Shown here in pieces: positions 35,013 through 45,489 of a DNA stretch of 64,000 nucleotides. Source of the stretch: Homarus americanus (taxonomy: Eukaryota > Arthropoda > Malacostraca > Decapoda > Nephropidae). The stretch spans positions 3,907,162-3,971,161 of the forward strand of contig NW_024726235.1 in NCBI RefSeq assembly GCF_018991925.1, written 5' to 3'. Below the pieces are notes generated by a model. It was not told where the DNA came from. It saw only the letters and a program-made list of their open reading frames with translations, and ran no database searches. A program made the position numbers and the translations under genes. How positions within the stretch are numbered: the first letter of the stretch is position 1; every line of letters begins with the position of its first letter.

Positions 35013-36711
35013 CATTTTAGTTCACTGTATTAACTGATATTGAAACAGTTTATTTAGCCGGAAAAATACAGAGTGGACAATAATTATTAGCAACATTGAC
35101 ACCTGTTATATACTGTACATTTAGCTCAATGAATTATTATATAACATTTAGTATCATCTGGATTACTACATGTAATATGGTGTTAGTAAATACATGTTAG
35201 AATGTTACCACGTTCTCACTTTTTTTCATTACTATTAAAAATATATAAGTAGGTGGAAGCAGTACATGAGTATTGTTGGGGTGAAATAACGGGGCAGTCA
35301 GGATCATGTCTTGTCGGCAGAATATATAATCACTGCAATGGTAATTTATATCAACGTGATAATATATGATATAATGGTTTTTAATGGTACAGTAAAAGTG
35401 TAAAAAAAAAGCCTTAAGAGTTACTTCAAAAGGTATGGAGATTCATTTAAGTCATCGTAGTCTATGGGTTAAGTACTTATATTGTAGTGTTAAATTATTG
35501 TAATCTTGGGGTTGTCATCGTACTCAAGAGGATAAAGATAAAATAACGTATGGATACCGAGAGCCTTGAACCTTTGGTTCGGCTAGGAGTGCTGAGTGGA
35601 ACCCCAGTCCTGAAAGTTGCATTGTTCACGACGGTTACCATGGCGCGCAATGCTGACAGTTGGCTGACGCCTCAGTATCAATGGCGCCAGACAGCAGAAC
35701 ATGCAGGGAGGGGTCAGCGGTGTTTTGCTTAAGGTAGGATCAAGTATAAGTCACCCTTGATGTCCTCAAGCGTCCTCTCGAACACTTTGTTTGCGTAATG
35801 TCAACCAGTAAAGTGCGTTGGTGGAAGGTGGGGGGGGACCTTGATACGAGACGTAGGCAACCCTGGCCTGAGTGTGTATCTACATTAACGGAAAGAGTGT
35901 CAATTGAAATATGAAGTATATTGTTTTTGTTGCAGATATTCTCCTTAAATTCCCTGAATTTTTATCGGATATATGGGTAAATTATGTACTGTATATACCG
36001 AGGTGTTTGGCTGTATTGGTTTAGGAGCAAGATAGGCGTCTCTTGGGTAGTATCTCGTGATCTTTAATTACTTTTTTTAATACCTCAAGTTTTCTTTGTG
36101 ATTAACTTATTAATTCTTTTGAACTGTATGTCTTCATTATTCCTTTATTTTTAAAATTCAACTGGGAAAATTATTATATCGTGATGATAATCATAATTAT
36201 GTACCGTATACATGCTTGCATATTTAATTGTTTAAAAAAAATCAGTTCTTTGGAGACAAATTCAAAAGGACAGTTAATATGACTCACCCAATTTAACAGG
36301 AAAATCCGGGAGATAAGTGCAAAAGTGTATCATGCTTGCTAATGGTGGCGGAGAGCGTAAAGTTTATATCTGGTTACGTGCACCCACACAGACAGTGTAG
36401 TAGAGGTGACGGCAGTTAAAGCAACATTCCTAGATGCACCACACCCACAAGCCACCTCCAGGCTGGTAACTTCCTCTTAGCTGGAGTTTTCGTGAGGTGT
36501 CATAGACGAATGTGGGAGAAATCAATGGTGTAAAGGCCCAACGACTGTTGTACTTTGGTTGTTGAGAGGCAGGGTCAGCAGTGTGAGGATCCAGTATTTC
36601 TATCCTGGCCCTCATCACACACACACACGTACCCACACCACACACATCGTATCAAAGATTGAAGAAGTGGAACGAGGGAGGTGTCCAGAGGGTTGTGGCG
36701 GCCAGAGCATA
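35013..36711. other. Non-coding; 5' flank of first exon C
   Basis: No repeat family is recognised. A GC-rich 60-codon ATG frame at 35550-35732 (MDTESLEPLVRLGVLSG start) ends just before AAG|GTAGGA. It could be an untranslated first exon or an upstream ORF, but there is no homology to support it. The region just before 36712 is the probable promoter and leader of isoform C. Confidence 0.35.
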
Positions 36712-36966
36712 ATGGAGGACGCAGGTGTGTGTGAGGACATAGCTTACAATAGAAGAAACTTGAGCGGGTCTGCCCTGTGTCCCAGTCCAGGACCCGCCGA
36801 CAACCCTGATGACTTTCATGTGACGATGTCGTGGGGCCTCAACGCCCTCCTTGTGCCTCTCACCTACGCCAGGTCACTGCTTCGTGAGGGTGACCTCTCT
36901 TCACTGACCTCCCTTGTGTCAGCTTATTACCAGGCGGGGGAGGAGAAGGTCACCATCGGCTATAAC
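36712..36966 (+). CDS. OXR1: OXR1-like gene, alternative first coding exon C
   Basis: The ATG at 36712 has A at -3 and G at +4 (CATAATGG), a strong start context, and it is the first ATG in its open frame. It encodes 85 residues beginning MEDAGVCEDIAYNRR, with a Leu-rich, possibly helical part (MSWGLNALLVPLTYARSLL) and ending EEKVTIGYN. The donor AAC|GTAAGA leaves it in phase 0. Spliced to 44542 it reads TIGYNVSANDTLTSIA, so it supplies its own aromatic-x-V start for the LysM domain in place of exon 2's TYT. This fits an internal promoter giving an isoform without exon 2. The Leu-rich part is too short and interrupted to call a membrane segment with confidence. Confidence 0.72.
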
Positions 36967-37005
36967 GTAAGATATTGTGCTTCTCAAACACACACATACA
37001 CAAAC

Positions 37006-37131
37006 ACATGCATATACATACATACATACACACATGCATACACATACATACATACATATACATACATACATACATACATACATACATACATAATCCATAC
37101 ATACATACATCCATCCATACATACATACATA
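37006..37131. repeat. (CATA)n tetranucleotide microsatellite
   Basis: CATA units with CACA and CCAT variants begin 40 bases after the exon C donor. Confidence 0.95.
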
Positions 37132-37139
37132 CATGCATC

Positions 37140-38445
37140 TGTATCACCTTACGCCCCACTTTAAGTTATTATAATAGCAAAAACGAACGCATTATGACGA
37201 TGCCCTTGCTGTGTATTGATGCATACTATTTGTTAATTTTGCCATTGATCATCTCATTTTAGGGTTGTAAGTATTGTTAAGCTATAGCAGTGCGCTATAT
37301 AATGATCGCATTCAAGTAAAAACAAGGGTTGTAACACTTCATTCGACAGAGCTGTACCTTAATGGTTTTGTTTGTACAGTACATATAAGGTGGTAATCAT
37401 GAGATCGCCGTGTCCTAAGTTCTTGCTGAGCTGAGCTGAGCTGAGCAGGACCACTTGCCAAATATACCTTGGTCTATGGTTGACACTGACGGTGGCACAG
37501 AGCAGCAAATTTCATAACCGTGACCTTGGGAATATTATGACCACCATTATATACAGTAATTCTGTAAAGTCTTTAACATCTTCAAAAGATTAAACACCAG
37601 CATTAATTCTAAGAAAATTAAGATCAACAGGCCTAGTTACCCAAGGCAAACTTCTAATCCGTCATAGATGAAAAAATAAAACCCTAGACATAGGTGAACT
37701 ATGATCTTTATATTAACTTATTAGTTCAAATATTCAATGACCATACAAACTTTCTATACTGTACAGTAGATATAGCACAATATATACCAAAGTTGATGTT
37801 GCATTGTTACTTACTCGTCAGAAAAATAAAGCCATGTGGATTTGTAAATAAACAGGCAGGTTTATCTATTGCCAACGTCCTCCCGACATGAACAAGTTCA
37901 TATTAAAGACTCATTAGTATGAACGCATTAGTAATGCGTCACTCCGTCTACACGGAGTGACGGAGCAGAAAAGGCCAAGATTTACTGTACAGAAAATGAA
38001 AGTGACTTAATAGACCAAATCATAACGGAAACAGGCTAAATTCAGGACTGAAAAACCTAACGGTTTTATATACTATGATATTTTACTTCAAACTGTATTC
38101 TCTCTTGTTGCAGTACACTTTTATAATACTGTTTTTGAAACTGGTTAAGCTAATTATGAATTTTGGTAAATTCTGAACACTGAGCCCGGTGGCAACTGAC
38201 TCTCCCCTCTCACTACGCTATTGACCTTACCCTAACCTAACAACTTAACCTAAATTATCCCAACCTAACTTAACTTAAATTATCCCAACCTAACATAACT
38301 TAAATTATCCCAACCTAACATAATTTACCTTAACCTGGGGTATCCTGAGCGAGATCTATGTGGCTTCAGGACTCGGACAATTTTGGTTTACTCAGCAGTA
38401 TGGTATTTTCACTAAAATTTTATTGGTGTGTGTGTGTGCGCGTGT
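37140..38445. other. Intronic sequence with TAACCT/AATTATCCC repeats
   Basis: At 38220-38340 the unit CCCAACCTAACTTAACTTAAATTAT is repeated three to four times. The rest shows nothing recognisable. Confidence 0.55.
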
Positions 38446-38447
38446 GT

Positions 38448-39353
38448 TTTGCTCACACTGAACACGACTTACAGGAGATCCTGAACACCTACGCAGACGC
38501 GTATGCACACTTCGGTCTTGAGGTGAATGTACGTAAGACTCAGATGCTCTTTCAACCTGCCCCTGATTCAGACACACCTCCACTATCCATCCAGCTTAAC
38601 GGTACTACCCTCTAATGTTGCCCACTTTCGGTATCTCGGCTCCCACCTGTCCACCACCGCAGACATCGATGCAGAGATTCAGCATCGGGTCAAATGTGCA
38701 TCTCAAGCCTTGGGCGGACTCCGAAATCGTGTCTTCAGTTGTAGGGAGCTGAAATTATCCACAAAGCTACACGTATATTCCTACCCTACTATATGGCAGT
38801 GAGACATGGGTCACATACGGGAGGCACCTCAAGGCACTTGAAAACTTTCACCAACGTAGTCTACGGTCCATCCCCCGAATTCACTGGGAAAGACAAAAGA
38901 ACAAATGCCAATATTCTTGCTAACACCAACCGTAGGAGCAGTGAGGCTACCATTAACCATGAACAACTACGTTGGACTGGCCATATTACCCGCATGAACG
39001 ACAGTAGACTGCCAAAGCAGCTTCTTCACAGTCGCTTAACGAATAGTAAACGTAACGCCGGCAGGCAATTGAAAAGGTATAATGATAGTCTTAAGACAAA
39101 CATGAAAAGGTACCAAATCGACCCCCTCACTTGGGAGTCGATTACTCCACATTGTAACGCTTGGAGGGCACCACGCGAGAAGGTGTCAATACTTTCGAGA
39201 TAGCCCGACTGCAAACCGTGGCAGACAAGCGCCAACTTCGGAAAGACGCTGCTACCGCCCCTCCCACAGTAGATGGAGCCCTCCACATGTGCAACAAATG
39301 TGGACGACGCTGCGGGTCCTGTATCGGCCACTTTAGTCACCTCAAAACTCCCT
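38448..39353 (+). pseudogene. Non-LTR retrotransposon reverse transcriptase C-terminus, broken
   Basis: Three reading frames in succession encode parts of a LINE ORF2 C-terminal half. The order is EHDLQEILNTYADAYAHFGL with NVRKTQ (RT palm/thumb), then AHFRYLGSHLSTTADIDAEI, then LYGSETWVTYGRHLKALENF with RSLRSI, then LRWTGHITRMNDSRLPKQ, and a closing MCNKCGRRCGSCIGHFSHL. The YLGS, YGSETW, LRWxGHxxRM and cysteine-containing tail order is typical of LINE ORF2 proteins. Frames change near 38615 and 38790 and a stop lies near 38920, so it cannot be active. It sits in the intron between exon C and the LysM exon, in the sense orientation. Confidence 0.85.
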
Positions 39354-39359
39354 AACCTC

Positions 39360-41340
39360 GGTGACATCCTCAATACCTCGTATCATTGTATCATAGCTGG
39401 ACGGTCGTCATACTCGATTCCGAGTGACAGCAAAGTAGTAGTAGTGTGTGTTATCTCAACTGGGTGTGTGGTTTCCGCAGAAGGGAGAGAGTCGCCTTTT
39501 GCATTATAGTATACCCCCCCCCCCCAACCTTACTCTCACCATTATCAGTTTAAATACGGCCATAAGCATCAGGTCCCAGACAATGAAAATATGAAATAAA
39601 CTCGTAAGCCAATTGTATATGACTCCGCCTACTATTCCTATAATAGAAAGGTAATTTATATGCGGTATTGAGTTATATTTGTGTATATATTGATTTTAAC
39701 GTAACCATCGGTGCTCTGGTGCTTGTAAAGGAAACTATTTTGAAAACTGAACTTAAATTTTGGTATTTCCTTCGTTCTGAAAGATGCAAAAATACAGATG
39801 GATGTATACAAGAGGCCTTGACAACCCCCCCCCCCTCCACCCTCCCCTGATCCTCCCTTGTCACCCTATTATATCCCTAGCCATCTGTGACACGACACAC
39901 ATACGGGTCAACACTACACACACGACCAGGAGTGTGATGTAGCCCCGATGAGTCATACTACGCTGCTCACTATAGTATCATGGAAGATAATTTTATTGCC
40001 ATATTTATTTGGTTCCGGGTAATAATGTTGGGGATATTCTTAGTCACGGAATTCAGTTTCAGCATCAGTTATATGCCCTTCTGTTCTCACCGCGGCTGTT
40101 CGCGTAGATTGACAAGCGTTTAAATGTGCACACTGCTTCTAACTTGCCCTCACAGAGATACGTAGTACAGGAACTGGACTTAGTGATAAGAAATATTGCT
40201 GTCATCCTACGCCCATGTGTTTACCAGTGCATTAATATTGTTTAAATAAGGTTACGTTTGTTTGGGAAGGTGAGGTCAAGTTAACCTAGATTAGGTTAGG
40301 TTATTTAGGTATTTTCTCTAAGATACGAAATTATGAATATACCGGACACATTTGGTTTAATTTGTTTCAGCTCTTTTGATCCAGATTTTAAAATATACGA
40401 CTATGTCCTTATCGCAATTTCCACACCATTTTGGCAGCCACTTTTGTGTCATAGCTTAATGGAGGTCGGTTGGATGCATTCTCGCAACAGTTACCCGGAG
40501 AATTCAACATACCAAGTTATAAGAATGGGTTGGTGAATTTGATGGTACTGTATATGGCAGAGCGCATCCCCATAATGGTGGCTCCCTCGCCCAGCTGGAC
40601 GATTGTGGGAGATTACATGAGTGGTGTTAGCCTGTGGGAACGAGGAGCGAAACTGTACTAGTGCTTCTGTTTTCTCTCTACATATGTATCGCCTGCCAAG
40701 TGCTTCGAACTGAGGGAGGTGAGGTATGCTGCGATAGTCAACTAGTTTTTCTCGTAGATGGTGCTGTAGATTTAGATTTGTCTGTATTGTAAACACATCC
40801 TACACCTTATTGGGGCGGGCATAGTGCACGTCCCTTTAATTTTTCCATGGCAAAGTACATTATAAGTATATTTTCTCTGAGCTTTAACGAAGTTGTTTCT
40901 GTTAATTAATTTTGAACTATCCACCAACACGCTTGTGGTTCATCGTCATAAAAAGTGTATATACAGAAACCTACTTTAATGTGATAAATATTGTTACTGT
41001 GGACGTTAGGTAATGTAAGTGTGAATATTTGAATAATATGAGTGTGTGCACATTCTGAATAGTGTAATAGTATGATAGTCCAAAAAAAAAAAAGTATGTT
41101 GGATTGTTGGTCTCCTCCGTGGTTGATTCTGGGTGAGGAGAACAAAGAGAAAGGGAAGCTTTCGAGTTGGAAGTTCCCCAGAGATCAAAGACGTATTTAT
41201 TTTGCTGGACAATCGGGGAAAATAACCTTTAACTTGGTTTATTATTATCTTGAACAATCCCCAGGGTAGAAGGTGGTCAAGTATCTGACAGCTAAAAGGC
41301 TTTACTCTGTAGTAATAATGAAAATCGTTATCTCCCTTAT
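39360..41340. other. Intronic sequence, nothing recognised
   Basis: A C run lies at 39521-39531, another at 39826-39836 and a short TTAGG run at 40291-40305. No exon is supported. Confidence 0.4.
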
Positions 41341-41349
41341 CACACACAC

Positions 41350-41700
41350 CCTCTTCCCTTCTCCCCCCTCTTAACCCCCCCTTATTTTCCCATTTCTCCC
41401 TCCTATTTCCTTCTCCCCTTCTCTTCCCTTCTCCCCTCCTCTTCCCTTCTCCCCTCCTCTTCCCTTTTCCCCTCCTCTTCCCTTCTCCCCTCCTCTTCCC
41501 TTTTCCCCTCCTCTTCCCCTTTCCCCTCCTCTTCCCTTCTCCCCTCCTCTTCCTTTTTCCCCTCCCCATCCTTTCTCCCCTCCCCTTCCTTTCTCCCCTC
41601 CCCACCCTTCCTTTCTCCCTCCCTTCCTTTCCCCTCCTTCCTTTCTCCCCTCCCCTTCCTTTCTCCCTTCCCCTTCCTTTCTCTCCCATTTTCCTTCTAT
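41350..41700. repeat. Polypyrimidine repeat (CTTCCCTTCTCCCCTCCT)
   Basis: About 340 bases of nearly pure C/T built on TCTTCCCTTTTCCCCTCC units. The minus-strand frames (EGKRRGKGKRR) are artefacts. Such mirror-symmetric homopurine/homopyrimidine DNA can form triplexes. Confidence 0.9.
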
Positions 41701-42700
41701 CTTCCTCTTCCTCTCTTCCTCATTCCTCACCCTTTCAGCGGATCCCGTGCCGATAAGCGGTAATCGTGGTGTGTAAGGCTCAACGAGATGCAATAAAGGG
41801 GGAAGAGAGGGAGGCCAGAAGAAGAATGGGTGGTTGGTCAGAGAGCCAATAAACGGAGGACCTGGGAGAGATGTAATCATCGGAAATGGAGTGAACAGGG
41901 AGGCTCAGAAAGGGGAGTGAAGCGTAGTGGTGAAAGAAATAAGGAAATGTAATGCAAAAAGGTAAAATAATTGGTAACAACGCATGGAATATATGAAAAG
42001 GAGAATTGATCAGAACGAAGGATATATGGCTGATAACGGCAAAAGAAAAGTGGTAAAAGTGAAGGAAATTTGGTGAAAGTGCAAAAAAAATAAATAAATA
42101 GACTTAGAAAAACGGAGAATGGTAAGAAAGTAATAAGAGTCGAAAATGGCAAATTGAGTTGGACGGGAAATTTAGTTCAAAAGGGGAAATTGTGTAAAAA
42201 AAAAGTGTAGATAGCAGATTTTTGTTCCTAAACCAACTAAAATAGTTCAGAAAGGAGGAAAATTGTGGGGGAGAAAGGGAAAAATTTGGAAAACAGAGAC
42301 TGGTATAAAAAATTAGGAAATTATGTTGAAAATGGAAAATTATGTTAAAAAAACGAGAATTAATGTATACAAATGTGAAGCCATGAGAAAACACAGTGGT
42401 GTATAAAAGATAAGATGTGATATATGGAATAACCGTTAGCGCACTCATACATACAGTCAGTCAAGTGTTATACACTACTCACATTTGCGCACCCGTGATG
42501 CATTTCACATATTTTTTAATTGTTAATAACTACAGTAGTGTATTTACTTCACATATTTTTAATTGTTAATGACTACAGTAGTGTATTTAACAATCTAGAA
42601 AACGTGATTGAAGACCTTCATTGCTAAAGCGTAATACTGTACAACTGTACTGTAATACAATGTAGAGAGGTAATGTGCATTTTATTAGGATTTTACAGGT
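41701..42700. other. Purine-rich intronic sequence, nothing recognised
   Basis: It includes a direct repeat TTCACATATTTTTAATTGTTAAT at 42505 and 42548. No exon is supported. Confidence 0.4.
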
Positions 42701-42701
42701 A

Positions 42702-42929
42702 GTAGGCAGCTATCAAACAGGGAGGTACTACCGCCTGGGAAGATACTGGAAGCATAATGTGTTGTCTAATGGTAGACCCTGCTGCTATATGGCATCACAA
42801 AAATTGTGACCAAGTCCCAGGTTGCTGATCTGACTTTCTGCCTCATTTACACACAATTGCAGGGTCTCAATTGCTTCTCTTACTGTTGACAACACAACAC
42901 ATATATTGTTTCTCACTTTTGAGCTTTAA

Positions 42930-42932
<3 letters not shown>
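42702..42932 (+). mobile_element. Dispersed repeat, copy 2 (ATT-tailed)
   Basis: An inverted partner of 2412-2690. It begins near CAGGTAGTAGGCAGC, contains ACAGGGAGGTACTACC, CTGGGAAGATACTGGAAGC and GGTTGCTGATCTGAC, and ends at GTTTCTCACTTTTGAGC directly against a (ATT)n run. Confidence 0.72.
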
Positions 42933-43022
<90 letters not shown>

Positions 43023-43143
43023 ATTATTAATATTACTACTATTATTATTACAGTGTTATTATTATTATTATTGTTGTCATTATAATTTTATTGTTATTTT
43101 TTATTGTGTATTTTATTATAAATTTTATTTACTATGAATTATG

Positions 43144-43182
<39 letters not shown>

Positions 43183-43206
43183 GTTGTTGTTGTTGTTGTT
43201 GTTGTT
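42932..43206. repeat. (ATT)n microsatellites
   Basis: An ATT run of about 30 units at 42932-43020 is followed by broken TTA/TTG sequence and a second TTA then GTT run at about 43146-43206. Confidence 0.95.
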
Positions 43207-43410
43207 CAGTGACCTGTGCCTGGGTGGGCAGATACAGAGTCGATTACAAAATCATAATACAGTACTGAATTAACATGGCTGAGCCAATTGAGAGCCTGAG
43301 CTCTCTTGAAGACACCTGATATATACTGTATCATCCGGAATAGTATATACTGTACATAGCATGGTGGTAATAAGAACATATCAGAATGTTAACACGGTTA
43401 TCACTTCGAT

Positions 43411-43462
43411 ATTTATTTATTTATTTATTTATATATATTTTTTTTTTTTTTTTTTTTTACAT
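43411..43462. repeat. (TTTA)n and poly-T
   Basis: Five TTTA units are followed by a T run at 43439-43459. Confidence 0.9.
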
Positions 43463-43684
43463 TTACAGGGTATATTAAAAGTATACATAATTTATGGTGG
43501 AATTTAAAAACATAAATATGATGAGGGAAGCAGTACAACATGGGTTGCATTAAGTGCGTGACAGAGATGTAACCGATCACCCAAGCGGCTAACAAGCCGA
43601 TCAGTGGTGAAGAGGATAAAAGAAAAAGAAAAGAAAAAGGTGGAACAAGAGGACAGAGCTGTCTGGATTATGTCTAGTAGGGCA

Positions 43685-44098
43685 GGAGGTAGGAAGGGTA
43701 GGGTGGTGGGCTGGGCAGGTGGTGAGCTGGGCAGGAGGTAGGAAGGTGGGAAAAGGTGGTGAACTGGGCAGGAGGTAGGGAGGGTAGGGTGGTGGGCTGA
43801 GCAGGAGGTAGGAAAGGTAGGGTGGTGGGCTGAGCAGGAGGTAGGAAAGGTAGGGTGGTGGGCTAGGCAGGTGGTGAGCTGGGCAGGAGGTAGGAAAGGT
43901 GGGTTGGGCAGATGGTAAGGGAAAGGTGGTGAACTGGGCAGGAGGTAGGGAGGGTAGGGTGGTGGGCTGAGCAGGAGGTAGGAAAGGTAGGGTGGTGGGC
44001 TGAGCAGGAGGTAGGAAAGGTAGGGTGGTGGGCTAGGCAGGTGGTAAGGGAAAGGTGGTAGGAAGGGTAGGGTGGTAGGCTGGGCAAGAGGTGGTAAG
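43685..44098. repeat. Minisatellite GTAGGGTGGTGGGCTGAGCAGGAG
   Basis: About a dozen units of 30-35 bp (GGTAGGAAAGGTAGGGTGGT plus GGGCTGAGCAGGA). A block of about 120 bp is itself duplicated (43740-43870 and 43920-44050). Confidence 0.93.
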
Positions 44099-44541
44099 CA
44101 TAGAGAATGTATGTCAGTACCTGCAGGCTTGTGCGTTTATCCATTCGACTGAGTATTGAATTGAATATCCCAAAATCATATACAGTAACTCTAAATGATG
44201 CATCCATCCTATATGGATAGTGATAATTCTAAGTGATGGGTGAACTGTACTTGTAGTTTGAAAGTTACAGAAGTTATGAATACAGTATATTGTGAATTCA
44301 GCAACAATAGAATAACACTATTTTTATACTGAACATGTACCTATGAAGATCTAAGGTCTGTTTATTAACCAATACTGTAGTAAGTTTTTACCATTTTATG
44401 ATAAGGATTTTTCAGATAGTTTCTCGACCATTACTTTTATGAACTTTCTGGTAATTTACTGAATTTAATTACCTGTAATTGTAAGATGTAGGTCAGTTTT
44501 TGTACTGTACTGTACTTACAATCATTACCTTTGTGTTTCAG

Positions 44542-44734
44542 GTGTCGGCCAATGACACGTTGACAAGCATTGCAGCCAGGTTTGACACAACGCCCTCGGA
44601 ACTAAGCAAGCTCAACAAGCTGTCCACCAGGTTTGTGTACCCTGGCCAGGTGATAGCCGTCCCAGACAAGTCAGCATTACTGGACAACAAGGCCGACGGG
44701 GGGCTACAAGACGCCACTGAGAGCAATGGACAAG
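44542..44734 (+). CDS. OXR1: OXR1-like gene, LysM-domain exon
   Basis: The exon runs from acceptor TTTGTGTTTCAG|GTG to donor CAAG|GTGAGA, 193 bases, phase 0 in and phase 1 out. It encodes VSANDTLTSIAARFDTTPSE, then LSKLNKL, FVYPGQVIAVPD and an acidic/Gly tail ending ESNGQ. These are the LysM features: D-T-L-x-S-I-A helix, LxxLN, and the P-G-Q-x-x-x-V-P closing strand. In the OXR1/NCOA7 family the LysM lies N-terminal to a GRAM-like block and the TLDc domain. These proteins protect against oxidative damage and TLDc proteins bind the V-ATPase; this role is taken from the family. The exon accepts both exon 2 and exon C. Confidence 0.95.
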
Positions 44735-45485
44735 GTGAGAGTATGGAACACTGGGGACCTGGTGACGAATGGCAATAGTGGGTAGAAAAGAGAAAATAAA
44801 TGTGATTCATGAATGAAGGAAGAATATAGAGGACAAGAGTGCAAGATTTAGGGTAGAGGGGAATAGTAGACAACAAGAGCAAGTTATAATACATGCCATA
44901 CAGGCGTATCTGAAGCCATTATATGATGACTTGAGTGGGATAAGGGTGGGAACTAAGTCACTTTGGGTGTCATTGGAGTCCCCACTTATCATCTTACCAT
45001 TTATTGTTGCTCCATTGTTAAGTTGCTAATGAAGTGGAGAAGGTGTCTGTTTTGTGTTGCTTTGATTTATTATAGTGTCACTGGCTGCCATCTACTACTA
45101 CTTAACTGTTCTTCATGTTGTAGGACTGTGGCAGTGCAGGGAATCCAAGAGGTGTTCCTGCCTCAGTCTGGTCATTGCATTGTTTAAATTTGTACCTCAC
45201 AGAAACGTGCAGGATTATGCCCTTTCCTAATTTCATGAACATTCTCTTTAGGGTTCTCCTTTATGAAGGGAGTCAGTGGAAGAACTTTGACTTCAAATGG
45301 GAGACAATTCTAGACCAGTCCTGATCAAATTTTCAGTGTTATCACTCTGTGTAGGTACAGGAAGCTATAATACAGTAATTGTTTTGTAGTGAAGTACTGT
45401 TAAACATTTTCTGAAATGAAACACCATAATGAACAAATAGTTCACTCACTTCATACAAGATTTTCAGTTGCCAAACCTCCCTTTA
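44735..45485. other. Intronic sequence, nothing recognised
   Basis: No exon or repeat family is visible in this stretch. Confidence 0.4.
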
Positions 45486-45489
45486 TTTA

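Noticed and set aside
41006..41880. Minus-strand Arg/Lys/Gly/Glu-rich frames over 100 codons
   Set aside because: They are translations of a polypyrimidine tract read on the complementary strand.
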